Below are positions 27,328-38,303 of a DNA stretch of 64,000 nt, piece by piece. The notes under the pieces were generated by a model. It worked only from the letters and a program-made list of their open reading frames with translations, was not told where the DNA came from and did no database searches. Origin of the DNA: Devriesea agamarum (GTDB taxonomy: Bacteria; Actinomycetota; Actinomycetes; Actinomycetales; Dermabacteraceae). The stretch is taken from contig NZ_LN849456.1 in the NCBI RefSeq assembly GCF_900070355.1, positions 1,426,001 to 1,490,000 of the forward strand, written 5' to 3'. Both the position numbers and the translations under genes were made by a program. Position 1 is the stretch's first letter. Every line of letters begins with the position of its first letter.

Positions 27328-27855
27328 TTATATCGCACCCTCACGACCGAGGTGCAGGGCCGCAGTCAGCACCGCAATGTGCTTGGGCGTTCCCACCCGG
27401 TATTTAGCGAAGGTGATGACCCCGTGCTCATCCAGTGCGAACGTGGACCGGATGGTGCCACGCACAATACGCCCGTACATGTTTTTGTCTGCCCAGGTGC
27501 CCCACGCCGTCATCATGGTGTGATCCTCATCGGATAACAGGGTGAACGGCAACGACTCTTCGCGAACAAAGCGTTCAAGAGCCTCCGCTGGATCCGGCGA
27601 CACCCCGAAAACCTGGTATCCCTTGCGTGTAAACAGCTCGTAGTTATCACGCAGATCGCACGCCTGCGTGGTGCACAGCGGCGTGGACGCCTGCGGGTAG
27701 TGATATATCAGGGCAGGCGCTCCGGCGAGGTCAGCCAGGCGTACTCGGCCACCACCGGTCGCCGGCAGATCAAAGTCAGGGGCCTGGTCACCGACGGATA
27801 GACGGGGCGCTGGCGAGGATGTGCCCGCGTGGGCGGTGGATGATGTGCCGGACAT
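27328..27855 (-). CDS. Peroxiredoxin (BCP/AhpC-TSA family)
   Basis: A 175-aa thiol peroxidase that reduces hydroperoxides. The peroxidatic cysteine is C61 in STPLCTTQACDLRDN and a resolving cysteine C66 follows after four residues, the spacing of atypical 2-Cys BCP/PrxQ proteins. An N-terminal low-complexity stretch (residues 1-17) precedes the fold. I start at the ATG at 27855, with AGGAG 7 bases upstream; an upstream in-frame ATG at 27906 overlaps the heptamer repeat and has no such site. The 7-bp array at 27901 lies about 45 bases upstream and may sit in the promoter. Confidence 0.9.
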   Translation of the reverse strand: MSGTSSTAHAGTSSPAPRLSVGDQAPDFDLPATGGGRVRLADLAGAPALIYHYPQASTPLCTTQACDLRDNYELFTRKGYQVFGVSPDPAEALERFVREESLPFTLLSDEDHTMMTAWGTWADKNMYGRIVRGTIRSTFALDEHGVITFAKYRVGTPKHIAVLTAALHLGREGAI

Positions 27856-27900
27856 TCGTAGCTCCTCTGATCGACAATGACACCGAGAATAGCGCCGGTC

Positions 27901-27977
27901 GCTCACGGCTCACGGCTCACGGCTCACGGCTCACGGCTCACGGCTCACGGCTCACGGCTCACGGCTCACGGCTCACG
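27901..27977. repeat. 11-copy 7-bp tandem repeat (GCTCACG) upstream of the peroxiredoxin gene
   Basis: Eleven exact, contiguous copies of GCTCACG run from 27901 to 27977. The array ends 46 bases upstream of the peroxiredoxin start codon and about 78 bases from the tRNA-Ser at 28055. Perfect copies suggest a slippage-prone, length-variable locus. Confidence 0.97.
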
Positions 27978-28054
27978 GACGACAATATGCGCACCCTGCT
28001 GCTGCGACATAAAAAGCGTGCGGCCCAAGGGAACCTGAGCCGCACGCTGAGGGC

Positions 28055-28141
28055 GGAGGGTGCGGGATTCGAACCCGCGGTACAGGGTTACTGCACAACG
28101 GTTTTCAAGACCGTCACATTCGGCCGCTCTGTCAACCCTCC
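28055..28141 (-). tRNA. tRNA-Ser (TGA anticodon)
   Basis: An 87-base class II tRNA on the minus strand. The acceptor stem GGAGGGT/ACCCTCC is perfect, the anticodon loop CTTGAAA carries TGA for UCA/UCG-type serine codons, the variable arm is long, and the T loop GGTTCGAATCC is canonical. It lies about 800 bases from the GCT tRNA-Ser, in the same orientation. The 290 bases between it and the next gene hold nothing I recognise. Confidence 0.95.
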
Positions 28142-28431
28142 ATATGACCCGAAAGCCATCTCATCGCCCTCCCCAGCCACCGAGCTAAGGCCCCGTTATC
28201 CGGGACATGCTCTTAACTCACCTGGCAAGTTCAGTGCGATGCAGGCTCTAGGGTAGCGCGCAGTCAGGCTAATCGCCCACTCGGAAACCCGAATGTCTTG
28301 CCAACCACGCCTGCACTTCGCCCAAAGCAAGCCGAAAAGCCACCAGCCTGGGCACACAAAACCGCTCGTCTTCATGCCACATCCAGCATTTCCACAGGCC
28401 AGATCACAGAATCCGGCCTACCCTAGAGGTC

Positions 28432-29454
28432 ATGCGTGTTATGGAGATCACCGATGACCACCGTCTAACCCTGACAACACGCTCGATCCCCGCACCCGGC
28501 CCGGGCGAAGTTCTCATTCGCGTGCACGCAGCCGGGGTCAACCGAGCCGACCTGCTGCAAGTTCAAGGACTCTATCCACCCCCGCACGGAGCAAGCGACC
28601 TCCCCGGACTCGAAGTCAGCGGGGTCATTGAACAGTTCGGCCCCACGCCCGAGCGCCCCACAGCGAAACGACATTCCACCACACAGCCTGAGCTGTCAGT
28701 CGGCGATGAAGTCCTCGCCCTGCTCCCGGGTGGTGGGTACGCCGAATACGTCACGGCACGGGCCGACCACTGCCTGCCCGCCCCTCCCAAACTGAGCCCT
28801 GTGGAAGGAGCCGGTCTTCCCGAGGTCGCGGCCACCGTCGTCTCAAACCTTCTGCACGAAGCGCGCATGCAAGCAAACGACACCCTGCTCGTGCACGGAG
28901 GCACCGGCGGTATCGGAAGTTTCGCGGTGCAGTTCGGCAGAGCTTTGGAAGCCAACGTCGTCACCACCGTTGCAGGTCGCGATAAAGCAGAAGTAGCCCG
29001 CACGCTCGGCGCAGGATACGTCATTGACCATACGGAAGAAGATTTTGTGGAGCGGATCCGCGCCTGGCGGCACGCGGGTGTGTTGAACGGCGGAGTCGAT
29101 GTGGTGCTCGATGTGGTCGGCGGACCATACCTGGACCGCAATGTGGCCTGTTTAGCCACTGGCGGGCGGATCGTGGTGATCGGGACGATGAGAGGTCGCA
29201 CTGGGTCCCTCGACCTCGGGCAGCTCATGGCACGGCGTGGCCGAATCATTGCCACCACCCTGCGAGCGCGGGCAGCGCACGACAAAGCAGCGATCATGCA
29301 CACGGTGCACCAAACGGTGTGGCCGATGCTGGCAAGCCAGCGACTCCGCGTACCAGTGGGCGCCAGCTTCGCGCTTGAGGATGCACAGGCCGCCCACGAC
29401 CTGATGCGGTCGGGCCAGCACATCGGGAAAATCGTGCTGACAGTAGGGTCCTGA
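28432..29454 (+). CDS. NAD(P)H:quinone oxidoreductase, zinc-free MDR family
   Basis: A 340-aa medium-chain dehydrogenase/reductase of the quinone oxidoreductase (Qor/PIG3) type. The N-terminal half has GVNRADLLQVQGLYPPP with no structural-zinc cysteines; the cofactor domain starts LVHGGTGGIGSFAVQ, then VDVVLDVVGG. A short insert (about residues 73-87) lengthens a loop after the GVIEQFG strand. The ATG at 28432 is only 2 bases from a GAGG ribosome site, so it is either leaderless or starts at the ATG at 28441, which has ideal spacing. Electron acceptor and substrate are unknown. Confidence 0.85.
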   Translation: MRVMEITDDHRLTLTTRSIPAPGPGEVLIRVHAAGVNRADLLQVQGLYPPPHGASDLPGLEVSGVIEQFGPTPERPTAKRHSTTQPELSVGDEVLALLPGGGYAEYVTARADHCLPAPPKLSPVEGAGLPEVAATVVSNLLHEARMQANDTLLVHGGTGGIGSFAVQFGRALEANVVTTVAGRDKAEVARTLGAGYVIDHTEEDFVERIRAWRHAGVLNGGVDVVLDVVGGPYLDRNVACLATGGRIVVIGTMRGRTGSLDLGQLMARRGRIIATTLRARAAHDKAAIMHTVHQTVWPMLASQRLRVPVGASFALEDAQAAHDLMRSGQHIGKIVLTVGS

Positions 29455-29458
29455 CCGG

Positions 29459-30307
29459 TCACAGTCCGCGCAAAAACTCAGCGACCCCGCCCTCGTCAAA
29501 CCGACCGACCACCAGATCAGCTCGTTCCTTCACGTCGTTCCCGGCATTTCCGGGTGCCACAGCTGTGCCCGCCCAGTCGAGCATGTCCAGATCATTCGGG
29601 CCATCACCGATCGCAACCGTATTCTCCGGCGCGATCCCGTAACGCCTACGCAACGCCTCCAAGCCCGTCGCTTTGGACACCCCGGGCAGCGCAATGTCGA
29701 TCCACCCGGACGAACCAAGGTCGTATCCGACGCAGTTCAAGCCATGAGCTGTGGCAACCTCGCTGAACTCCTGCGACGTATGGTTCGGCGAATACACCGC
29801 AACCCGGGTGACGCTGGCATCAAGCAACTGCTCATACTCTGCGACGTGATACGGCGTCGGCAGATGTCCGTCCGGAAACGGCGCATTGAGCAGGTATTTT
29901 TCACCTCTGATTTCGAGTCCGCACAGCGCGTCGGGAAACGCCCCGAGCATAATCTCCAACACCTCGCGGGGATTGAACTCGATCAGATCCTCAATCTCCC
30001 ACGACCGCACCACCGCCTCGGGCTCGCCGGGAACCCTCATCGGACTCTCCCCCACCAGAGCCGGTTTGGTTTCAAACCATGCGGTCACTGCCCCGTTAGA
30101 ACACACCCCGAGGCCCTTGCGTCCTGCGATCACACTGGCGGGCCCCAGCGCATGAACGGGGCTTCTGCCGGTTGCCACAACCACCAGCCATCCGTGACGC
30201 TGAAGGTTCCGCACGGCGTCTTTAACGTCCTCGAAAACGCCATTCGGACCCACAATCGTGCCGTCGATATCCAGGGCTACCAGCCCCACGGGGTGCTCAC
30301 CGTTCAT
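29459..30307 (-). CDS. HAD-IIB (Cof-type) phosphatase, first of two paralogs
   Basis: A 282-aa Cof/YidA-like hydrolase. Motif I DIDGTIVG is near the N-terminus, motif II is VVATGRSP, motif III a lysine in GVSKATGLE, and motif IV AIGDGPNDLDMLDWAGTAVA. The ATG at 30307 is preceded by AAGGAGG at 7 bases. It follows the paralog at 30382 after a 74-base gap, in the serS-HAD-HAD set. Such enzymes dephosphorylate sugar phosphates or flavin precursors; substrate not predictable. Confidence 0.87.
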   Translation of the reverse strand: MNGEHPVGLVALDIDGTIVGPNGVFEDVKDAVRNLQRHGWLVVVATGRSPVHALGPASVIAGRKGLGVCSNGAVTAWFETKPALVGESPMRVPGEPEAVVRSWEIEDLIEFNPREVLEIMLGAFPDALCGLEIRGEKYLLNAPFPDGHLPTPYHVAEYEQLLDASVTRVAVYSPNHTSQEFSEVATAHGLNCVGYDLGSSGWIDIALPGVSKATGLEALRRRYGIAPENTVAIGDGPNDLDMLDWAGTAVAPGNAGNDVKERADLVVGRFDEGGVAEFLRGL

Positions 30308-30381
30308 CTCATACCTCCTTGGTAGCCGCACGGTTGAGGTCCGCTCACGATGTGCGCCCGCCCGGTCCTGTCTGGCGCTCC

Positions 30382-32525
<2,144 letters not shown>

Positions 32526-32559
32526 ACGACGATGCTACCCCGGCGACTACGGTGGTCCC

Positions 32560-33816
32560 ATGGATGTCGGGAGGCTCTCCACTATCGAAGGTGTCATAGC
32601 GCTGATACTTGCGCTTGCCCTGCTCACTATTCTGATTGCGATCACCCGGCTCCTCCGGGATGTGCGACGAGCCCTTCAGCAGCTCCCAGACTCCTCGCCA
32701 CACTCTCCCTCCGATGCCCAGTCCAAAGCCGGGGCATCTGCCGTCACCGACGCTGCGGACTCTAGCCCTCACACAGAAACCCGCATAAGCACCAGCGTCA
32801 CCACAGTTCACGCCGCAGATGGCGCCACCGAGACTGCGGGCGAGATCACTGCGACCGCGCCCGAACATCATCCCCAGCCCAATCTCCGGGCTCGCATCGC
32901 CGTCGTCGTCAATCCGACAAAGCAACCGAGCATGTCTAAATTCCGGCGCCTGATCAATCGTGCCTGCGCTGAACTGGGCGAAGAACTCCCCCTCTTCTTT
33001 GAAACCACTGCGGATGACCCCGGGTACGGGCAAACCCGTCAGGCCATCATCCAGGGAGCCACCCTCGTGATTGCTGCCGGAGGCGACGGCACCGTGCGCA
33101 CCGTGGCCTCAGCTCTCGCGGGCACAGACGTAGCCATGGCCCTGATTCCCAGTGGCACCGGAAACCTCCTCGCCCGCAACCTTGGAATCCCCCTGGACGA
33201 CCCCGAAGAAGCCGCCTACATCGCGCTCACCGGAACCCAGCGCACCATTGACGTGGGTTGGCTGCGCTACGGCAGTTCACGTGCACAGGCCGAAACTGCC
33301 ACCGAAGATATCTTCCTCGTGATCGCAGGAGTCGGATTCGATGCCACCATCATTACCTCCACCGATGACCGCCTGAAACGGAGAATCGGCTGGTTTGCCT
33401 ACGTCATCTCGGGGCTGAAGAACATTACCGGGCGCAGTGTGGATGCCCACCTGCGCAGCGCAGACGGTGCGAGAACCAGCTGCAAAGTCCGCACCGTGTT
33501 GATCGGCAATGTGGGGAAACTGCCCGGCGGGCTCAATCTGCTGCCCGATGCCGTCGCTGATAACGGACGGCTAGAAATTCTCTGCCTGTCCTGGAAAGGG
33601 CTTGCGGGCCTCACCCAAATTGTGGCCCGACTCATGACCCCAAAAAACTCCCTGTTCAGACGAATGCCGTCATTGCATCGGATGGAGACCACGCAGCTTA
33701 TGGTCGAGCTAGAAAAGCCTCTTCCGGTCCAGTTGGATGGGGACGGACGCGGCGAAGCGACACATCTGCTGGCCCGGGTTGACCCGCAAGCTCTGCACGT
33801 GAGAACTCCGTCCTAG
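32560..33816 (+). CDS. Diacylglycerol kinase catalytic-domain (DagK/YegS-type) protein
   Basis: A 418-aa lipid kinase-like protein. An N-terminal membrane helix (about residues 8-27) is followed by a low-complexity, Ser/Thr/Ala-rich linker (about 45-105). The DAGK catalytic domain then starts RIAVVVNPTK, with the ATP site AAGGDGTVRTV and PSGTGNLLARNLGIP. The family usually has no such long linker and membrane anchor. Likely phosphorylates diacylglycerol or a related lipid at the membrane. No Shine-Dalgarno sequence precedes the ATG, so it may be leaderless. Confidence 0.88.
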   Translation: MDVGRLSTIEGVIALILALALLTILIAITRLLRDVRRALQQLPDSSPHSPSDAQSKAGASAVTDAADSSPHTETRISTSVTTVHAADGATETAGEITATAPEHHPQPNLRARIAVVVNPTKQPSMSKFRRLINRACAELGEELPLFFETTADDPGYGQTRQAIIQGATLVIAAGGDGTVRTVASALAGTDVAMALIPSGTGNLLARNLGIPLDDPEEAAYIALTGTQRTIDVGWLRYGSSRAQAETATEDIFLVIAGVGFDATIITSTDDRLKRRIGWFAYVISGLKNITGRSVDAHLRSADGARTSCKVRTVLIGNVGKLPGGLNLLPDAVADNGRLEILCLSWKGLAGLTQIVARLMTPKNSLFRRMPSLHRMETTQLMVELEKPLPVQLDGDGRGEATHLLARVDPQALHVRTPS

Positions 33817-33843
33817 CCAGAGGCAACCACCCGCAGATGCCGA

Positions 33844-34866
33844 CTACCCGCGGATGCCAGCGCGCAACCCGTCCACCCACTGGCCCGCACGATCAAAGGC
33901 CACATCACTCAACTCGTCGCTGATCTGGGGCCTGACCTTGTCAGCTCGCGGATAAGACCCCAAATAAATCACCTTCGGACAGGTCCTATACAGGGATGCG
34001 AGCGCAGATCCCACCCGTCGGTCGGCAATATGCCCCTCAACGTCGAGAGAGAACGAATACCGGCCCAGCGCATCGCCGAGCGGACGGGACTCAATGCGAG
34101 AGAGATTCACGCCATGCGCACTGAACTGTTCGAGCATCTCCAGCAGCGCCCCCGTGCGGTTATGCGGCAGATGAACCACCAGCGAGGTTTTATCGGTGCC
34201 GGTCGGCTGCGGAATCGCACCGGCTCGCGCCACCATCACGAACCGGGTCACCGCATCCGAATGGTCCTCAATGCGTCCGGCATGCACCGTGAGCCCAAAA
34301 TGCTTCGCCGCCAAAGGCGAGCAGATCACCGAGCGGCCACGGGCTGACTGAACCGGAGTGCGCGCAAGGTCCTGAGCAGCTGCGGCAGTCGACAGCGTGG
34401 TTTTCAGTGAGACCCCCGGCAGATGCGAGCGCACCCACCCCTGACACTGCGCCTGCGCATGGGAATGACTGGCCACCTCGGTGATCTCTGAGGTCGAAAT
34501 CGGTTCCCGGGTCGCGAGAACAAAGGTGATCGGCACGATCTGCTCGGCGATAATCCCGATCCCGCCGGTCTGCGCGAGGGCATCCAACGTTCCTGACACG
34601 CCCCCTTCCACCGAGTTCTCCAGCGGGGCCATCACCGCATCTAGTCTGCCCTCCAGGAGGTCGAGCATTGCCGCGGGCACATTGGGATAGGGCACCGTAT
34701 CGTCAGCGTCCACATCGTTAGTGCCCACATCGCCGGCGGACACGTTGTCGATGCCCGAAACCGTTGTGCCGGTCGCGGATAGCTGCGCCCCAACACCCCG
34801 TGCCAGGGCCTCGAGCAGGGCTTGGTGGGTGAAGGTGGTCGCCGGACCGAGATAGCCGTAACGCAT
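33844..34866 (-). CDS. pheA: Prephenate dehydratase
   Basis: A 340-aa enzyme converting prephenate to phenylpyruvate for phenylalanine synthesis. Seen are the N-terminal RYGYLGPATTFTHQALL, the ENSVEGGVSGTLDAL catalytic-domain block, the ACT regulatory domain with HNRTGALLEMLEQFSAHGVNLSRIESRP, and LGSYPRAD. An insert of about 30 residues (about 27-56, rich in Gly, Asp, Val and Thr) interrupts the first strand region, where relatives are compact. Upstream of the ATG there is no strong ribosome site. It converges with the lipid kinase gene. Confidence 0.93.
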   Translation of the reverse strand: MRYGYLGPATTFTHQALLEALARGVGAQLSATGTTVSGIDNVSAGDVGTNDVDADDTVPYPNVPAAMLDLLEGRLDAVMAPLENSVEGGVSGTLDALAQTGGIGIIAEQIVPITFVLATREPISTSEITEVASHSHAQAQCQGWVRSHLPGVSLKTTLSTAAAAQDLARTPVQSARGRSVICSPLAAKHFGLTVHAGRIEDHSDAVTRFVMVARAGAIPQPTGTDKTSLVVHLPHNRTGALLEMLEQFSAHGVNLSRIESRPLGDALGRYSFSLDVEGHIADRRVGSALASLYRTCPKVIYLGSYPRADKVRPQISDELSDVAFDRAGQWVDGLRAGIRG

Positions 34867-35079
34867 AGTGGTTTACGCTACCGGCTGCGTCACGACATCC
34901 GCGGACAGTCCGGACGCTGGGACAGGGGACGTGGCCTAGAGCGCTACCGCCGCGATGTCAGTCCTCCACCTGGTCACTCCAGGACGGCGCACGAACCCAC
35001 ACATCACCTCCACAGCCTTATTCCGCATCCTCCATGCCCCGAGACCTCGTCTGTCACACCCGGACCTTAGGATCATCTC

Positions 35080-37206
35080 GTGCGTCGTCTTCTCGCTTTT
35101 CTCGCCACTTTGCTGCTGTGCGCCGTCGTGGCAGCTCCCGCCTCCGCCGCATGGCTGCAGGCGCCCGGAGTGACCCCCACCCAAGGCGACTCACACCCGT
35201 CCCCTGTGCGACTCGTCCTCACGACCGCAGGTCTGACCTGGGAAGACATCTCCCCCACCCGCACACCGGCCCTGCAATGCCTAGCTGATCACGCGGGGAT
35301 CGCAGCGATGTCAACCACCTCGTCCTCAGCCATCTCCACCTATCGGCAGGGAGTTCAAGCGCTACACACCGGGTACCGAGGAATTCATGGCTTGGCTGGG
35401 CATGCCGCGGTGCCCGGGACCCTTCAGGGAGTGACCAGTTCACAGGACGCCACCGCCAGTTCCGGGGGAAGCGATGCCAGCCCCATCCGTAAAGATCTTC
35501 TCGCCACATATCCCGGAGGCCTTGAAGAAATACCCGGCCCCAACCCCACCGCCGAGCATCTCAGCACTGAAAGCAAAACTGTCGCCACGGCACTCGCCAA
35601 CCATCCACATTCCATCGTGCTGGTACATCTGGGCGGATTGCCTGCGCACCCGAGTGCTACTGACCTTGCAGCTCTGGACACACGGGTCAGCCGGATACTC
35701 GACGCCGCTGGCGGATGTTCACAGCTGCCTCGCACGATTCTCGCGTCTGTGGCGGTGCTGAACCCTCCGAAGGATGACCTCCTGCCGACAGAGTCTTTGC
35801 ACGATTCCCTTGCCCTTCCGGCACCGAACCGTTTGCAGGTGGTGATGGATACCGGCTATCCGGGAACCCTGCTCAGCTCAGGCTCTACCCACCAAAATGG
35901 CCTGGTCAGTGTCGTCGATCTGCTCCCCACCTTGATGGAACCAACCCAGGTACCGCTTCCATCTGACCTTCCGGGTTCCGCATGCGAGGCTGGCCCGGCT
36001 GCCTCAACGGCCGCTGCGCAACAACTCGTTCGCGACCGTACTCTCGCCGCGCAGCGCATCGGTTCCGCGACCTTACCCGTTCTTGGTATCTGGGGGGCTC
36101 CCTGCGCTATCGCGACGGTTTTGCTGTGGATTCCGCGGTTTGCCCGCGGACGACGACGTGCTGCTTTCGCCCGTGCCCTTGCGATTGCGCTTCCGCCTGC
36201 AACCGCTGCCGGACTGATCGCAAACCTCGTTCCCTGGTGGCGTGCGGAGCTTCCTTGGTTGGCTCTCGCCGGTTTCACCTGGTCGGTTGCCGCTGTCATC
36301 ACCGCCATCGCGCTGCTGGGTCCGTGGCGGCGTCACCGGCTCGGTCCACCCGCCGCATCCGGCTTGATCACCGCCGGCATTATCCTCGGTGAATCAGCGT
36401 TCGGCTCACCGCTGCAAACCTCCGCGATCCTCGGGGCGGACCCGCTTGGTGGCGGTCGTTTCTACGGCATCTCTAATCACTTATTCGGTATCGTCCTCGC
36501 CTGTTCCCTGCTGGCCCTACTCGGGCTTTTGACCTGGTGTGATCGCCTCACCCCCGGGGCAGACGAGGGCGACAGCGCTGCGAGTGCTGCATCCCGCAGC
36601 AGACTGCGGGTGGCCATGGTGGCGGCGCTCGGAGCGGTGGTGTCCGTCATTTGCGTTGCCCCCACCATGGGCGCCGATTTCGGATCCATGCTGGTGTGCC
36701 TTCCCGTCTTTGGCCTGCTAGCACTATTGGTGTCACGGGTTCGACTCCGCCTGTGGCACGTGCTGGTTCTCGGCGGCGGCGGCGCGCTCGCGGTCATCGC
36801 GGTTGCCCTCGCGGACTGGATGCGCGCACCAGAGCAGCGCACCCACCTCGGTCGCTTTATCGACGCGGTTCTCACCGGTGATCTATGGCAAGTCATCGGC
36901 CGCAAACTCTCCCAGAACATCGGGCTCATCGCGCAGTATCCGCTTCTCGCCGCGGGCATGGTGCTCTTGGTTCTGCTCAGTCTGGCGCTTTTGTTCCCCG
37001 GACGAGCGCGCTGGGCACGGCTCAGCCGCCTCATCTCGGAAGTCCCCGTCGCGCGGCCCGTTGTGATCTGCCTGATTGCCGGTTCCTGGTTGGGCTTCGC
37101 CGTCAATGACACCGGCCCGCTCTTGGTGGTTGCCGCCGGGTTAATGACCGCCCCGTTGCTCACCGCGATGTTGCCCGACCCCGTTGCCCACGATGACAGC
37201 GCGTAA
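35080..37206 (+). CDS. Exported/membrane protein with alkaline-phosphatase-like ectodomain and polytopic C-terminus
   Basis: A 708-aa protein starting at a GTG. Residues 1-23 form a signal peptide (LLAFLATLLLCAVVAAPASAA). About 30-325 are extracytoplasmic and end in SVVDLLPTLMEP, a phrase common in alkaline-phosphatase/sulfatase-fold proteins; the metal-binding residues of that fold are not evident, so activity is doubtful. From about 335 onward there are roughly ten hydrophobic helices, with a conserved-looking GGGRFYGISNHLFGIVLA stretch seen in actinobacterial envelope proteins. The 3' end overlaps the kinase-like gene by 14 bases. Function unknown; a cell-envelope role is inferred from topology. 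Confidence 0.78.
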   Translation: MRRLLAFLATLLLCAVVAAPASAAWLQAPGVTPTQGDSHPSPVRLVLTTAGLTWEDISPTRTPALQCLADHAGIAAMSTTSSSAISTYRQGVQALHTGYRGIHGLAGHAAVPGTLQGVTSSQDATASSGGSDASPIRKDLLATYPGGLEEIPGPNPTAEHLSTESKTVATALANHPHSIVLVHLGGLPAHPSATDLAALDTRVSRILDAAGGCSQLPRTILASVAVLNPPKDDLLPTESLHDSLALPAPNRLQVVMDTGYPGTLLSSGSTHQNGLVSVVDLLPTLMEPTQVPLPSDLPGSACEAGPAASTAAAQQLVRDRTLAAQRIGSATLPVLGIWGAPCAIATVLLWIPRFARGRRRAAFARALAIALPPATAAGLIANLVPWWRAELPWLALAGFTWSVAAVITAIALLGPWRRHRLGPPAASGLITAGIILGESAFGSPLQTSAILGADPLGGGRFYGISNHLFGIVLACSLLALLGLLTWCDRLTPGADEGDSAASAASRSRLRVAMVAALGAVVSVICVAPTMGADFGSMLVCLPVFGLLALLVSRVRLRLWHVLVLGGGGALAVIAVALADWMRAPEQRTHLGRFIDAVLTGDLWQVIGRKLSQNIGLIAQYPLLAAGMVLLVLLSLALLFPGRARWARLSRLISEVPVARPVVICLIAGSWLGFAVNDTGPLLVVAAGLMTAPLLTAMLPDPVAHDDSA

Positions 37207-38284
37207 ACGCGCAGGGGGCGGTGATATTGCCGGCAACGGACTCATTACCGCCTGTCATGATACTTCGGTGACGTTCCTGTTGCCGGGTCACGGGTCCGTG
37301 TCGATATCTTCGTCTGAGGAACTCACTCGTGGCGTATCAGGCGCGAGCGTGCATCGTCTGCACCTGAACGTCCCACCCGGTCGCGCAACGACCGCGATCA
37401 TGAAAATTGCGTCATCTAATTCCAGCGGAATCCGGCTTCAATCCAGCGATGACATCAGTCGCGAGATCAACGTCTATACCCTGCCTCTGACAGAGAAAGC
37501 CACGCGGCGCATAAGCCGTCCTCAACTACTTGCCCACTGCTCATCCGGTACCTCCTCGTGGATCCTGCTGGAAGATGTAGGGCAAGCTCTTGACATCGAA
37601 TGGAGCATCGATCGCGCCCTCACTGCAATGCGCGCGGCAGCCTCACTCGATGTCGTCGCGAAGACTCCCCAAAAGCATGAGTCATGGATTGCACCCAAGG
37701 AATACCGCTCTTTTGAACACCATATTGATGCTGGATTACAAAGCATTGAAATCCTTCGACAGTCCCCGAAGCTCAAAGATGAGCTGGATACGACGACTGA
37801 TCTCAACCGCCTTGAACAACTGCTCCGAACAGCCCGCAAGACAGCCACCGCATTAGATCTCGAGCCCCATACTTTCCAGCATGGCGACCTCAATAACAGC
37901 AACATGGGGTTTACATCTGCTGATTCCCTCATGCTCATTGACTGGGCACAAGCCGGTATGGCACCTATTGGCTCCGATATCGCTGTGTTCCTCAGCGGCT
38001 TCTGTGCATTTGGCGGGCAGCTCGAAACGACAACAGCCGAGGACTTCGACAACCTCATGATCGCGGAATACGTCCGAGCCCACCCGCACCATATCCCTCA
38101 CTCCATAATCCAACGCGTCGTCGATTTATGGTCGATCAGCTGGGCAATTCAAGTCCGTCTCGGGGCTGGTCTTCCCGCTGCGTGGAATATGAGTGAGGGA
38201 TCGTCAAACAGGGCAAACATCATCGCCGACGTTCGCGATGGACTCCATCGCGCCACCCGCGCAGCTTCAAGACTGTGCCAATGA
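37193..38284 (+). CDS. Aminoglycoside phosphotransferase-like kinase
   Basis: A 363-aa protein with the APH/choline-kinase catalytic signature HGDLNNSN near residue 230, the metal-binding DWAQAG about 20 residues later, and a weak N-terminal ATP-binding lobe. The gene overlaps the end of the envelope protein gene (ATG at 37193, or TTG at 37184) and so may be coupled. Base composition is more AT-rich than its neighbours, with more T- and A-ending codons, suggesting transfer or relaxed selection. Substrate is unknown; antibiotic resistance should not be assumed. Confidence 0.72.
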   Translation: MTARKRAGGGDIAGNGLITACHDTSVTFLLPGHGSVSISSSEELTRGVSGASVHRLHLNVPPGRATTAIMKIASSNSSGIRLQSSDDISREINVYTLPLTEKATRRISRPQLLAHCSSGTSSWILLEDVGQALDIEWSIDRALTAMRAAASLDVVAKTPQKHESWIAPKEYRSFEHHIDAGLQSIEILRQSPKLKDELDTTTDLNRLEQLLRTARKTATALDLEPHTFQHGDLNNSNMGFTSADSLMLIDWAQAGMAPIGSDIAVFLSGFCAFGGQLETTTAEDFDNLMIAEYVRAHPHHIPHSIIQRVVDLWSISWAIQVRLGAGLPAAWNMSEGSSNRANIIADVRDGLHRATRAASRLCQ

Positions 38285-38303
38285 AAGAGCCTATCCACAG
38301 CCT

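Noticed and set aside
37193-38284. Antibiotic resistance gene call for the APH-like kinase
   Set aside because: The catalytic signature is shared by many kinases of choline, sugars and homoserine; nothing in sequence or context points to a drug substrate.
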